Assembly (NCBI GenBank): GCA_021793635.1
Contig: JAJYSI010000277.1
Coordinates: forward strand, 1 to 5,181
Source: Bacteroidota bacterium
Lineage (GTDB): Bacteria > Bacteroidota > Ignavibacteria > Ignavibacteriales > Ignavibacteriaceae
Length of the DNA: 5,181 nucleotides
Reading direction: 5' to 3'
This document shows positions 1 to 5,181 of this stretch, one piece after another. Both the position numbers and the translations under genes were made by a program. The notes under the pieces are model-generated. The model was not told where the DNA came from. It did not search any database and saw only the letters and a program-made list of their open reading frames with translations. Position 1 is the stretch's first letter. Every line of letters begins with the position of its first letter.

Positions 1-76
1 TTGAGACTTGTGAATATACATTAACCGCAAGACAGAGAACGATTGCAATCAGAAATAAATGAACCTTTGAATTCAT
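1..76 (-). CDS. Exported protein, N-terminal fragment (signal peptide only)
   Basis: Read on the minus strand from an ATG at 76-74, the frame stays open to the window edge and gives 25 residues, beginning MNSKVHLFLIAIVLCLAV and ending NVYSQVS. This is a good type I signal peptide: a short basic start (Lys4, His6), a hydrophobic core at about residues 7-18, and a likely cleavage site near YS|Q, leaving an N-terminal glutamine as often seen in Bacteroidota exports. A GGAGT Shine-Dalgarno sits five bases before the ATG, which supports both the gene and its start. The Cys at residue 15 is followed by LAV and is not in a convincing lipobox. The mature protein lies outside the window, so its function cannot be given. 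It points the same way as the beta-propeller gene, but 510 bases separate them, so it probably has its own promoter. Confidence 0.72.
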   Translation of the reverse strand, partial: MNSKVHLFLIAIVLCLAVNVYSQVS

Positions 77-81
77 GTTTT

Positions 82-86
82 ACTCC
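82..86 (-). promoter_or_regulatory. Shine-Dalgarno of the left-edge gene
   Basis: The minus strand reads GGAGT, then five bases (AAAAC), then the ATG at 76-74. This is near-ideal ribosome-binding spacing, and it is the main reason for accepting the short edge frame as a real gene start. Confidence 0.7.
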
Positions 87-155
87 AAAAAAATGTTTTT
101 AATTAGTCAAGTTGACCGCTGTTGAATTTAAGCCGTTAAAACTAAAAATTAACGT

Positions 156-169
156 TTAATTTAAATTAA
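156..169. repeat. 14-bp perfect A+T palindrome upstream of the left-edge gene
   Basis: TTAATTTAAATTAA equals its own reverse complement. It lies about 80 bases upstream of the left-edge ATG, in the region where that gene's promoter should be, so it could be an operator or an UP-like A+T element. A+T-rich DNA produces such palindromes by chance, and no regulator gene is visible nearby, so the role is only a suggestion. Confidence 0.3.
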
Positions 170-208
170 TAAGTTACCTTACGCAAAAGGTTATTATTGC
201 ATAATGAG

Positions 209-242
209 AAACCTCCGAGGTTTTCCTAAACCTCGGAGGTTT
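209..242. terminator. Perfect 15-bp inverted repeat, candidate bidirectional terminator
   Basis: The arms AAACCTCCGAGGTTT (209-223) and AAACCTCGGAGGTTT (228-242) are perfect reverse complements around a four-base TCCT loop. The stem core is nine base pairs of mostly G-C flanked by A-T pairs, so the adenine run before and thymine run after give a terminator-like shape on either strand. The thymine run is short: four bases on the plus strand and three on the minus strand. It lies between the 3' end of the minus-strand beta-propeller gene and the next minus-strand gene, where a terminator would be expected, although about 345 bases past the stop codon. A dispersed intergenic repeat is the main alternative. 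Confidence 0.6.
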
Positions 243-336
243 TGCAATTCACTTCCATTATATTTGAAATTGTCTACGTAATGAGTTAATAATAAGCCAA
301 TCAGATAGCCATAAAATTAGTAATTTTTTCCCAATC

Positions 337-393
337 GTCATTCCCCTCCCATCCTGATCACTGATAATTGTCATTCTGCCCCCCCCTCATCAC
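337..393. repeat. C-rich imperfect direct repeat, two copies
   Basis: Two stretches, about 337-361 and 370-393, share the plan GTCATTC, a run of cytosines broken by T, then CATC or TCATC and a final CAC or TCAC. The second contains eight consecutive cytosines (379-386). From memory, both openings resemble widespread intergenic repeats that begin GTCATTC, so they may be decayed copies. No coding potential is seen. Confidence 0.4.
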
Positions 394-439
394 TTGTCAC
401 TCGTTACTCGCCACTCGTTACTCGTCACTCGTCACTATT
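391..439. repeat. Heptamer tandem repeat (CACTCGT-type minisatellite), seven units
   Basis: Seven consecutive seven-base units run without gaps: CACTTGT, CACTCGT, TACTCGC, CACTCGT, TACTCGT, CACTCGT, CACTATT. The inner units differ only at positions 1 and 7, always by C/T, and the outer ones have drifted further. Because the period is not a multiple of three, each frame changes register from unit to unit, which argues against a coding repeat. Units this close in sequence suggest slippage or local duplication. The function is unknown. Confidence 0.85.
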
Positions 440-586
440 CGGATCGGGAGGGTTAATAGTGGAATAAATAATTTCTACCAGGCCTCTAACAAGCCTATAA
501 ATCTTACCTAAATATTGCAGAAAAAATAGTGTGACAAAAATGGCACGGTCTCATTGGACGAATAAACAATTACCGGTTAAAAAACA

Positions 587-1702
587 TTATTTCAACTTAA
601 ATTCGACAACTCTTCCGGAGACACTTGACGCCACAAAAGTATCGTCCTTTAAATGGATAATATTTTGAACCACTCCGTCGCTCAAAAAGAAAAGAGGCTT
701 CCAATTAAAATCATTTTCGACAAGATAAACTTTTCCGTTCCCTGCGCTGAATAATACGTTGTCTTTCCATTCCAAGAAGGCATTTTTTGTTGAATCTTCC
801 CCAAAATCCATATCCAATTTCCTGAATAGCCTCCCGTTAATTGATGAAACAACATATAAGTTATCCTTAAGACTCTTTACAAATAAAAACTTTTTGTTAT
901 CCGAAATCATCAGTGATGAATTACAATCATAATGATCATTTAACCATTTAGTTCTACCAAGCATAAGGTCGATTGAATAAAGGAAATTGTGGGGCGAGCA
1001 GACAAAAACATTTCTTCCATCGGAGATCGGTGCGCAATCAGCCAAAGAAATATTTTTATTTTTAGGATCAGTCCACTTCCATATTAACATGCCACTTCTT
1101 GAATCAATGCAGTAAAGGAAGCCGTCGTTTGATGTAAAAATAATTTTGTTATCAAGAGCAAGCGGCTTTGACATAATTTTCCCGGTAGCCGAATGATTTT
1201 CCCAAATCATTTCAAATGAATTTATATCATAACAATAAACGCCGCCTTTGGCTGAGCCTACTAAAACAGCCTCGGTCTGCTGTCCGTTATAAGGAGTAGA
1301 AATTTCTATTAGCGGGGATGTCAGCGAATCATCAAGACCGATGGATTGGATTACTTCTCCGGTAGAATCATTAAGAGAAATTAAGTCGCCGGATAGTGTT
1401 GATATTATCAGGTTGCCGTCGCTATCTATGGGATTGCCTAAAATACTTCGTTTAACATCATGCGTCCAGATAAGCTTTCCGCTGAAGTCGAAACAAAATA
1501 TTTTACCGTATTTAGTAGCGACAAAAATCCTATTGTCCGGTTTCGAAACTAATGCCGAAAGCGAATCGCCAATATCTTTGACCCATAAAATTTTTGCACT
1601 ATAATTTACAAACCGGGAAGTATCTTGATTAACAGGATTATTTTGTGCAATAGTATAAAAAGATGGAAAACACAGGCATAATAGAAGGATTATTCTTTTC
1701 AT
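587..1702 (-). CDS. Secreted PQQ/BamB-like beta-propeller protein
   Basis: This 371-residue protein starts with a signal peptide: Lys2 and Arg3, a hydrophobic core at about 4-17, and likely cleavage after Ala19 (TIA|QNN). There is no lipobox cysteine at the cleavage site, so it is probably periplasmic or exported rather than lipid-anchored. The rest is built from repeats of the form G-x-(L/V/I)-Y/F-x-x-D, often followed by G-x-x-x-W, beginning near residues 66, 105, 154, 194, 239, 280, 323 and 363. Clear examples are GKIFCFDFSGKLIW (66-79), GFLYCIDSRSGMLIW (194-208) and NFLYSIDLMLGRTKW (239-253). About eight repeats at roughly 40-residue spacing fits an eight-bladed propeller like BamB or the PQQ dehydrogenases. 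I see no catalytic domain and cannot confirm PQQ binding. Such proteins usually act as scaffolds or binding modules, so its partner is unknown. It is transcribed divergently from the methyltransferase gene. Confidence 0.85.
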   Translation of the reverse strand: MKRIILLLCLCFPSFYTIAQNNPVNQDTSRFVNYSAKILWVKDIGDSLSALVSKPDNRIFVATKYGKIFCFDFSGKLIWTHDVKRSILGNPIDSDGNLIISTLSGDLISLNDSTGEVIQSIGLDDSLTSPLIEISTPYNGQQTEAVLVGSAKGGVYCYDINSFEMIWENHSATGKIMSKPLALDNKIIFTSNDGFLYCIDSRSGMLIWKWTDPKNKNISLADCAPISDGRNVFVCSPHNFLYSIDLMLGRTKWLNDHYDCNSSLMISDNKKFLFVKSLKDNLYVVSSINGRLFRKLDMDFGEDSTKNAFLEWKDNVLFSAGNGKVYLVENDFNWKPLFFLSDGVVQNIIHLKDDTFVASSVSGRVVEFKLK

Positions 1703-1771
1703 TTTATATTCGGTATTTTTATTTCACAAATTAAGAATTTAAAATGTTACTAAAAACATGGTAGAAAGAAA
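1703..1771. promoter_or_regulatory. Divergent intergenic promoter region
   Basis: These 69 bases separate two divergent start codons and must hold the 5' signals for both genes unless transcription starts elsewhere. The DNA is strongly A+T-rich. The methyltransferase ATG has only a weak purine run before it (AGAAAG, 1763-1768), and the beta-propeller ATG is preceded by an A+T stretch with no clear Shine-Dalgarno. The minus strand contains TTAATTTG (1734-1727), close to the Bacteroidota -7 box TAnnTTTG, but without a convincing -33 TTTG at the right distance. I cannot name exact promoter elements. Confidence 0.4.
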
Positions 1772-2944
1772 ATGAAACCTAAAATATTTTTAAGAAAAAA
1801 TGAAGAGAGAAGAATTAATGCCGGACATTTATGGATTTTCAGCAATGAAATCGAGAAATTAGAAGGAACGGCAGACAATGGTGATTTAGTAGAAATCTTT
1901 GATGCGCGAAATAATTTTATCGGTACAGGTTTTTATAACAAAAATTCGCTGATTGCAGTCAGACTTTTAGACAAGGCACAAATTGACAATTTCCGTGAAT
2001 TTGTAGAAATCAAAATTAAAGACGCTTTTGCGCTAAGAAAATTATTTTATCCGGAAAGGAATTCATTCAGACTTATATTTAGCGAAAGCGATTTAATGCC
2101 CGGTCTAATTATTGACAAATACAACGATACATTTGTTTTGCAGATTTATTCAGCAGGTATGCAAAAAAATATTGCCGCAGTAATTTCAGTGCTGCAAAAT
2201 GATTTTAACGCAAAAAATATTTTCACAAAGAATGAAACCTACTTCCGGACGCTTGAAGGCTTACCCGAAGCCGATGAAATATTTTTAGGTGAATCAACAA
2301 GTGAAATTATTGACGACGGGTCTATCAAATTTAAAATTGATTTTCAGAAGAGCCATAAAACAGGTTTCTATTTTGATCAGAACGACAACAGATTCTTCAT
2401 CGAAAAGTTTGTTAACGGAAAAACTGTCCTTGACGCTTTTTGTAATTCAGGAGGATTCGGGCTCCATGCAGCAAAAGCCGGAGCTTCATCCGTGACCTTT
2501 GTTGATTCATCAGCATCAGAAATTGAAAACACAAAATCTAATCTTGAACTTAACAATCTTGTCAATCAAGCGGAATTTGTTGTAAGCGATGTTTTTGATT
2601 ACATGGGAAAATTGCTACCCGAAGGTAAAAAGTTTGACGTTGTAATGATTGACCCCCCGGCGTTTGCAAAAAGCAAGAAAACTCTTTCTACAGCAAAAAA
2701 AGGGTATGAGAAATTAAACCGGATGGCGCTTCAACTTGTCTCTAACAACGGAATCTTAGTTACTTCATCTTGCTCGCATCATCTTGAAAAAGAAGAATTC
2801 ATTCAGATAGTAAATAACGCGGCTGTGAAGCTTCAGAAGAGGATCCAGTTGATAAATTATAACGGCGCATCAATTGACCATCCGGTAATTCCGGCGATGC
2901 CGGAGACGGTTTATCTAAAGTTTGCAGTTTTTAGAGTGCTATAA
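1772..2944 (+). CDS. rlmI: RlmI-family 23S rRNA (cytosine-C5) methyltransferase
   Basis: This 390-residue protein has the length and full architecture of the RlmI/COG1092 family; E. coli RlmI is about 396 residues and makes m5C1962 in 23S rRNA using S-adenosylmethionine. An N-terminal PUA domain (about 1-70) carries GHLWIFSNEI (18-27). The linker contains the family signature HKTGFYFDQNDNR (195-207). The Rossmann methyltransferase domain follows: motif I DAFCNSGGFG (221-230), acidic Asp245 for SAM ribose, Asp273 after strand 3, motif IV DPPAFA (294-299), and motif VI SSCS (332-335), where Cys334 is the expected catalytic cysteine. The C-terminus (DHPV..., 370-390) matches the RlmI ending. The ATG at 1772 starts just before the PUA domain, so it is probably right. 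The family call is firm. The exact target cytosine is inferred by homology, and a paralogue with another target is possible. It appears to be a single-gene unit. Confidence 0.92.
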   Translation: MKPKIFLRKNEERRINAGHLWIFSNEIEKLEGTADNGDLVEIFDARNNFIGTGFYNKNSLIAVRLLDKAQIDNFREFVEIKIKDAFALRKLFYPERNSFRLIFSESDLMPGLIIDKYNDTFVLQIYSAGMQKNIAAVISVLQNDFNAKNIFTKNETYFRTLEGLPEADEIFLGESTSEIIDDGSIKFKIDFQKSHKTGFYFDQNDNRFFIEKFVNGKTVLDAFCNSGGFGLHAAKAGASSVTFVDSSASEIENTKSNLELNNLVNQAEFVVSDVFDYMGKLLPEGKKFDVVMIDPPAFAKSKKTLSTAKKGYEKLNRMALQLVSNNGILVTSSCSHHLEKEEFIQIVNNAAVKLQKRIQLINYNGASIDHPVIPAMPETVYLKFAVFRVL

Positions 2945-3054
2945 CAACATTCTTTGCCTTGCAAAAGAAACGCAACCTTTTTAATTTGTCATGCGTCTAA
3001 TCTCATTACTTTTCTAATAAGTAAAACAATTAAAAAAAATTTAAGAGGTATACA
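2945..3054 (+). promoter_or_regulatory. Gap before moxR with a weak candidate Bacteroidota-type promoter
   Basis: This 110-base A+T-rich gap is the most likely place for the promoter of the moxR operon. One candidate is CTTG (2958-2961), then 19 bases, then TTAATTTG (2981-2988). This resembles the Bacteroidota arrangement TTTG - about 19-21 bases - TAnnTTTG with one mismatch in each box. It would give a leader of roughly 60 bases. The match is weak in DNA this A+T-rich. No strong terminator for the methyltransferase gene is visible: the only stem seen is a 5-bp TTTGC/GCAAA hairpin at 2953-2965. Confidence 0.25.
3043..3049 (+). promoter_or_regulatory. Shine-Dalgarno that sets the TTG start of moxR
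   Basis: AAGAGGT lies five bases before the TTG at 3055. The frame has a stop codon at 3031-3033 and no ATG or GTG between that stop and 3055. The next in-frame ATG is at residue 21, inside a conserved region, so this site decides the start. Confidence 0.75.
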
Positions 3055-4038
3055 TTGGATATTGCTGCATTAAATGAGAAAATAAAACAGGAGAGCGCCT
3101 TTGTGGATTTGCTGATGAATGAAATCAGCAAGGTAATTGTCGGACAAAAACAAATGGTTGAAAGATTAATTGTAGGATTGTTGGGCAACGGTCATATACT
3201 TCTTGAAGGTGTACCCGGTCTTGCAAAGACACTTGCTATAAAGACACTTGCTTCGGCAATGAAAGCAAAATATCAAAGGATACAATTTACTCCCGATTTA
3301 CTTCCCGCAGATTTAATCGGAACGATGATATACAATCAGAAAGACGGGAATTTTTTCATTCGTAAAGGGCCAATCTTTTCAAACTTTATTTTAGCGGATG
3401 AAATAAACCGCGCTCCCGCAAAAGTTCAAAGCGCTTTACTTGAAGCCATGCAGGAACGCCAAATAACTATAGGCGACCAGACATTTAAACTGGAAGAACC
3501 TTTCCTTGTGCTTGCGACGCAAAACCCTATTGAACAAGAAGGCACCTATCCGCTACCTGAAGCACAGGTAGATAGATTTATGTTGAAGATAAAAATATCG
3601 TATCCAACTCGCGAAGAAGAATTGAAAATTATGAAGCAAAATGTTGACGGTGTTGAGAATCTTGTACAACCGGTAATTTCTCCAGCAGATATACTTAATG
3701 CACGAAACTTAATTCATGAAATTTATGTTGATGAGAAGATTGAAAAATATATCCTGGATATAGTTTTTGCTTCCCGTTCGCCGAAAGATTTCGGCTTAGA
3801 AAAATTAAGTGATTTGATAAGCTACGGAGCATCGCCCAGAGCCACTATTAATTTAGCGCTTGGCGCTAAGGCTATGGCATTTATTAAGCGGAGAGGTTAC
3901 GTAATTCCTGAAGACGTTAGAGGCATTTGCCTTGATGTCTTGCGTCATAGGATTGCCGTTACATACGAAGCGGAAGCTGAAGAATTAACTTCAGAAAATG
4001 TTATTCAAGAAATTTTGAATAAAGTTGAAGTACCATAA
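3055..4038 (+). CDS. moxR: MoxR-family AAA+ ATPase
   Basis: This 327-residue protein is a complete MoxR ATPase of usual length. After an N-terminal helix and a segment with VIVGQKQ (28-34), it has Walker A GVPGLAKT (52-59), the MoxR form of the P-loop with Lys58 and Thr59; Walker B with Asp115 and Glu116 followed by INRAPAKVQSALLEAMQE (117-134); sensor 1 at Asn157 in ATQNP; the EGTYPLPEAQVDRF stretch (162-175) with probable arginine finger Arg174; and sensor 2 GASPRA (258-263) with Arg262. MoxR proteins act as ATP-driven chaperones or remodelers for vWA-domain partners, in the cytoplasm or at the inner membrane face. The start is TTG, supported by a strong Shine-Dalgarno. The DUF58 gene follows 60 bases later on the same strand, the usual partner arrangement. 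The substrate is not known from sequence. The family is very sure. Confidence 0.95.
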   Translation: MDIAALNEKIKQESAFVDLLMNEISKVIVGQKQMVERLIVGLLGNGHILLEGVPGLAKTLAIKTLASAMKAKYQRIQFTPDLLPADLIGTMIYNQKDGNFFIRKGPIFSNFILADEINRAPAKVQSALLEAMQERQITIGDQTFKLEEPFLVLATQNPIEQEGTYPLPEAQVDRFMLKIKISYPTREEELKIMKQNVDGVENLVQPVISPADILNARNLIHEIYVDEKIEKYILDIVFASRSPKDFGLEKLSDLISYGASPRATINLALGAKAMAFIKRRGYVIPEDVRGICLDVLRHRIAVTYEAEAEELTSENVIQEILNKVEVP

Positions 4039-4098
4039 ATAAAGTTCAAAGGCTAAAAGCGAAACAACAAATATCAAAAATTAAAAAGTGCTTAAACT

Positions 4099-4974
4099 GT
4101 GTTTACCAAAGAAATATTAAAACAAGTTAGACAAATCGAAATACGCACCAAAGGACTTGTTAATCAAGTTTTTTCGGGTGAATATCATTCGGTATTTAAA
4201 GGAAGAGGAATGGAATTCTCCGAAGTGCGCGAATATCAATTTGGAGACGACATCAGAAATATAGATTGGAATGTTACGGCACGTTTCGGACATCCATTCA
4301 TTAAAGTGTTTGAAGAAGAGCGGGAACTAACCGTTATCTTGATGGTTGATTTAAGCGGCTCTTTAAATTTTGGCTCTGCCGACAAGACAAAACAGGAAGT
4401 AGCAGCAGAGTTAAGCGCCATCCTGGCATTCTCCGCCTTGAAGAATAATGACAAGGTTGGATTAATTTTATTTACTGATAAAATTGAGAAATTTGTTCCG
4501 CCGAGAAAAGGAAATAAGCATGTTCTAAGAATTATCCGTGAAGTATTATCCTTTGAACCCGAAGGAAAATCTACTAATCTTAAGGGTGCTTTAGAATATA
4601 TGAACAATGCCATCAAAAAAAGGAGCATAGTTTTTCTTCTTTCGGATTTTATGGATTCGGGTTTTGAAAAAATCCTTAGGGTTGTCGGAAAGAGGCATGA
4701 TTTAATAGGAATAGTACTTAATGACAAACGCGAAGAAGAAATTCCAAAGGTAGGAGTAGTTAGGTTTACCGATTCTGAGACAGGACAGGAACGATGGCTT
4801 GATACAAGCAATCCTATGACTCAATACTTATTCAAAGAAATGCGTGAGAAAAAAACCGCCCAGCAAAAAACGCTTTTCCTAACAAACAAAGTTGACAGCA
4901 TTAAAATTCAAACAGGGCAAAACTATATTAAACCTCTTGTGCAATTTTTCAGACTACGTGAAAAAAGATGGTAA
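4099..4974 (+). CDS. DUF58 protein with vWA-like MIDAS site
   Basis: This 291-residue protein has the hallmark DUF58 block, GRGMEFSEVREY followed by GDDIRNIDWNVTAR (35-62), and then a von Willebrand A-like fold. Its metal-ion-dependent adhesion site looks intact: DLSGS (84-88, the DxSxS motif), a threonine near Thr159 in GKSTNL, and Asp183 in LSDFMDSG. No signal peptide or membrane helix is evident, so it is probably cytoplasmic. The start is GTG: an in-frame stop at 4093-4095 lies just upstream, and the GTG places the conserved KQVRQIEIRTKGLVNQVFSG region (8-27) at the usual N-terminal position. No good Shine-Dalgarno precedes it, so translation may depend partly on coupling or an A-rich leader. 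Its place right after moxR is the classic arrangement in which MoxR is thought to act on this protein. The biochemical function of DUF58 is not established. Confidence 0.93.
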   Translation: MFTKEILKQVRQIEIRTKGLVNQVFSGEYHSVFKGRGMEFSEVREYQFGDDIRNIDWNVTARFGHPFIKVFEEERELTVILMVDLSGSLNFGSADKTKQEVAAELSAILAFSALKNNDKVGLILFTDKIEKFVPPRKGNKHVLRIIREVLSFEPEGKSTNLKGALEYMNNAIKKRSIVFLLSDFMDSGFEKILRVVGKRHDLIGIVLNDKREEEIPKVGVVRFTDSETGQERWLDTSNPMTQYLFKEMREKKTAQQKTLFLTNKVDSIKIQTGQNYIKPLVQFFRLREKRW

Positions 4975-5181
4975 GAAAAACATATTTTTTTATAATTATT
5001 CTTCTAGTAGGTTCATACAATCTATTTGGACAAACTGTAACTGCAAATGCTTCAACTGACAAAAAGGCATACCTTGTAGGAGATTATATTAATTATACTA
5101 TTCAAATTCAGCATCCTAAAAATGAAAGCATAATTCCTCCCACAATTCAAGACACTTTAGGTGCGTTAGCTGTAATTAAGA
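4968..5181 (+). CDS. Exported BatD-like protein, N-terminal fragment
   Basis: The ATG at 4968 overlaps the last seven bases of the DUF58 gene in another frame, and the reading frame is open through 71 codons to the window edge. Residues 1-21 form a signal peptide (Arg3, Lys4, hydrophobic 6-20) with likely cleavage after LFG, giving a mature end at Gln22. The mature part starts with VTANASTDKKAYLVGDYINY (24-43), followed by TIQIQHP and a PP-containing stretch. This resembles the beginning of BatD and similar envelope proteins, in which an Ala-x-Val/Ser-Asp-Lys opening and a VGD-x-I-x-Y-T strand begin an Ig-like domain. The overlap suggests translational coupling with DUF58 and common transcription with moxR. 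The gene is cut off, so its length, any C-terminal membrane helix and the exact family are unseen. A different Bat-locus exported protein is the main alternative. Few bases are available, so the name is tentative. Confidence 0.7.
   Translation, partial: MVRKTYFFIIILLVGSYNLFGQTVTANASTDKKAYLVGDYINYTIQIQHPKNESIIPPTIQDTLGALAVIK

Larger units (their letters stand above)
77..586. other. 510-base intergenic region without a gene
   Basis: No credible coding sequence was found on either strand. The two small frames seen (540-668 plus, 504-554 minus) lack a ribosome-binding site or any recognisable content. On the minus strand this stretch is the 3' side of the beta-propeller gene and the promoter side of the left-edge gene. 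From left to right it holds an A+T-rich leader with a 14-bp palindrome (156-169), a perfect 15-bp inverted repeat (209-242), C-rich imperfect repeats (337-393), a heptamer tandem repeat (391-439), a G-rich GGATCGGGAGGG segment (441-452), and about 130 unremarkable bases up to the beta-propeller stop codon. It is unusually long and repeat-rich compared with the 60-110 base gaps elsewhere in the window. Confidence 0.8.

Noticed and set aside
391..439. Heptamer array as a CRISPR array
   Set aside because: Units are seven bases and contiguous, with no spacers and no cas genes in the window.
504..554. 16-codon minus-strand frame with a Cys-His-x-Cys-His pattern
   Set aside because: It is too short, has no ribosome-binding site, and the cysteine/histidine pattern is probably chance.
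540..668. 42-codon plus-strand frame running into the 3' end of the beta-propeller gene
   Set aside because: It has no Shine-Dalgarno and no recognisable motif, and two thirds of it is antisense to a real gene.
1341..1604. 87-codon plus-strand frame inside the beta-propeller gene
   Set aside because: It is antisense to a gene with clear repeats and a signal peptide, and its translation has no family features.
2289..2565. Two small frames (2289-2495 plus, 2377-2565 minus) inside the methyltransferase gene
   Set aside because: Both lie in the conserved methyltransferase domain coding region and show no independent signal.
2953..2965. TTTGC-CTT-GCAAA hairpin after the methyltransferase gene as a terminator
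   Set aside because: The stem is only five base pairs and is followed by adenines rather than a thymine run.
4018..4046. Nine-base direct repeat AATAAAGTT around the moxR stop codon
   Set aside because: It is a short A+T-rich repeat 20 bases apart with no further structure, and chance is a sufficient explanation.
4236..4811. 191-codon open frame on the minus strand inside the DUF58 gene
   Set aside because: It is fully antisense to a well-conserved gene, is rich in serine, leucine and lysine without any recognisable domain, and has no credible ribosome-binding context. It is a shadow of the DUF58 coding frame.

Overview
The window is A+T-rich DNA with densely packed protein genes and no recognisable RNA gene, transposase, prophage gene or CRISPR array. 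Three exported proteins have short signal peptides whose predicted mature ends begin at or near glutamine (after YS, TIA or LFG). Together with a MoxR/DUF58 gene pair, this suggests a member of the Bacteroidota/Ignavibacteriota (FCB) group. That placement is inference from style, not from a marker gene. Two starts carry clear Shine-Dalgarno sequences, which are weak or absent in many Bacteroidota, so an Ignavibacteria-like lineage is somewhat favoured.

Layout. Positions 1-76 hold the first 25 codons of a minus-strand gene for an exported protein, cut by the window edge. Positions 77-586 are a 510-base non-coding stretch. It contains an A+T palindrome, a perfect 15-bp inverted repeat (a likely terminator or dispersed repeat), C-rich imperfect repeats and a seven-base minisatellite. 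Positions 587-1702 (minus) encode a secreted eight-repeat PQQ/BamB-like beta-propeller. A 69-base divergent spacer separates it from an RlmI-family 23S rRNA methyltransferase gene (1772-2944, plus). After a 110-base gap come three plus-strand genes that look like one operon: a MoxR AAA+ ATPase (TTG start), a DUF58 protein with a von Willebrand A-like metal site (GTG start), and the beginning of an exported BatD-like protein that overlaps the DUF58 gene by 7 bases and runs off the right edge.

How the genes fit together. The MoxR, DUF58 and exported-protein series is the usual front end of a Bat-type (Bacteroides aerotolerance) locus. In such loci an AAA+ ATPase is thought to act on vWA-domain partners at the envelope, and further vWA, TPR and BatD genes would be expected to the right. 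The methyltransferase and the beta-propeller are probably independent units.

I see no clear evidence of a new biological system here. The least explained part is the 77-586 spacer with its layered repeats.
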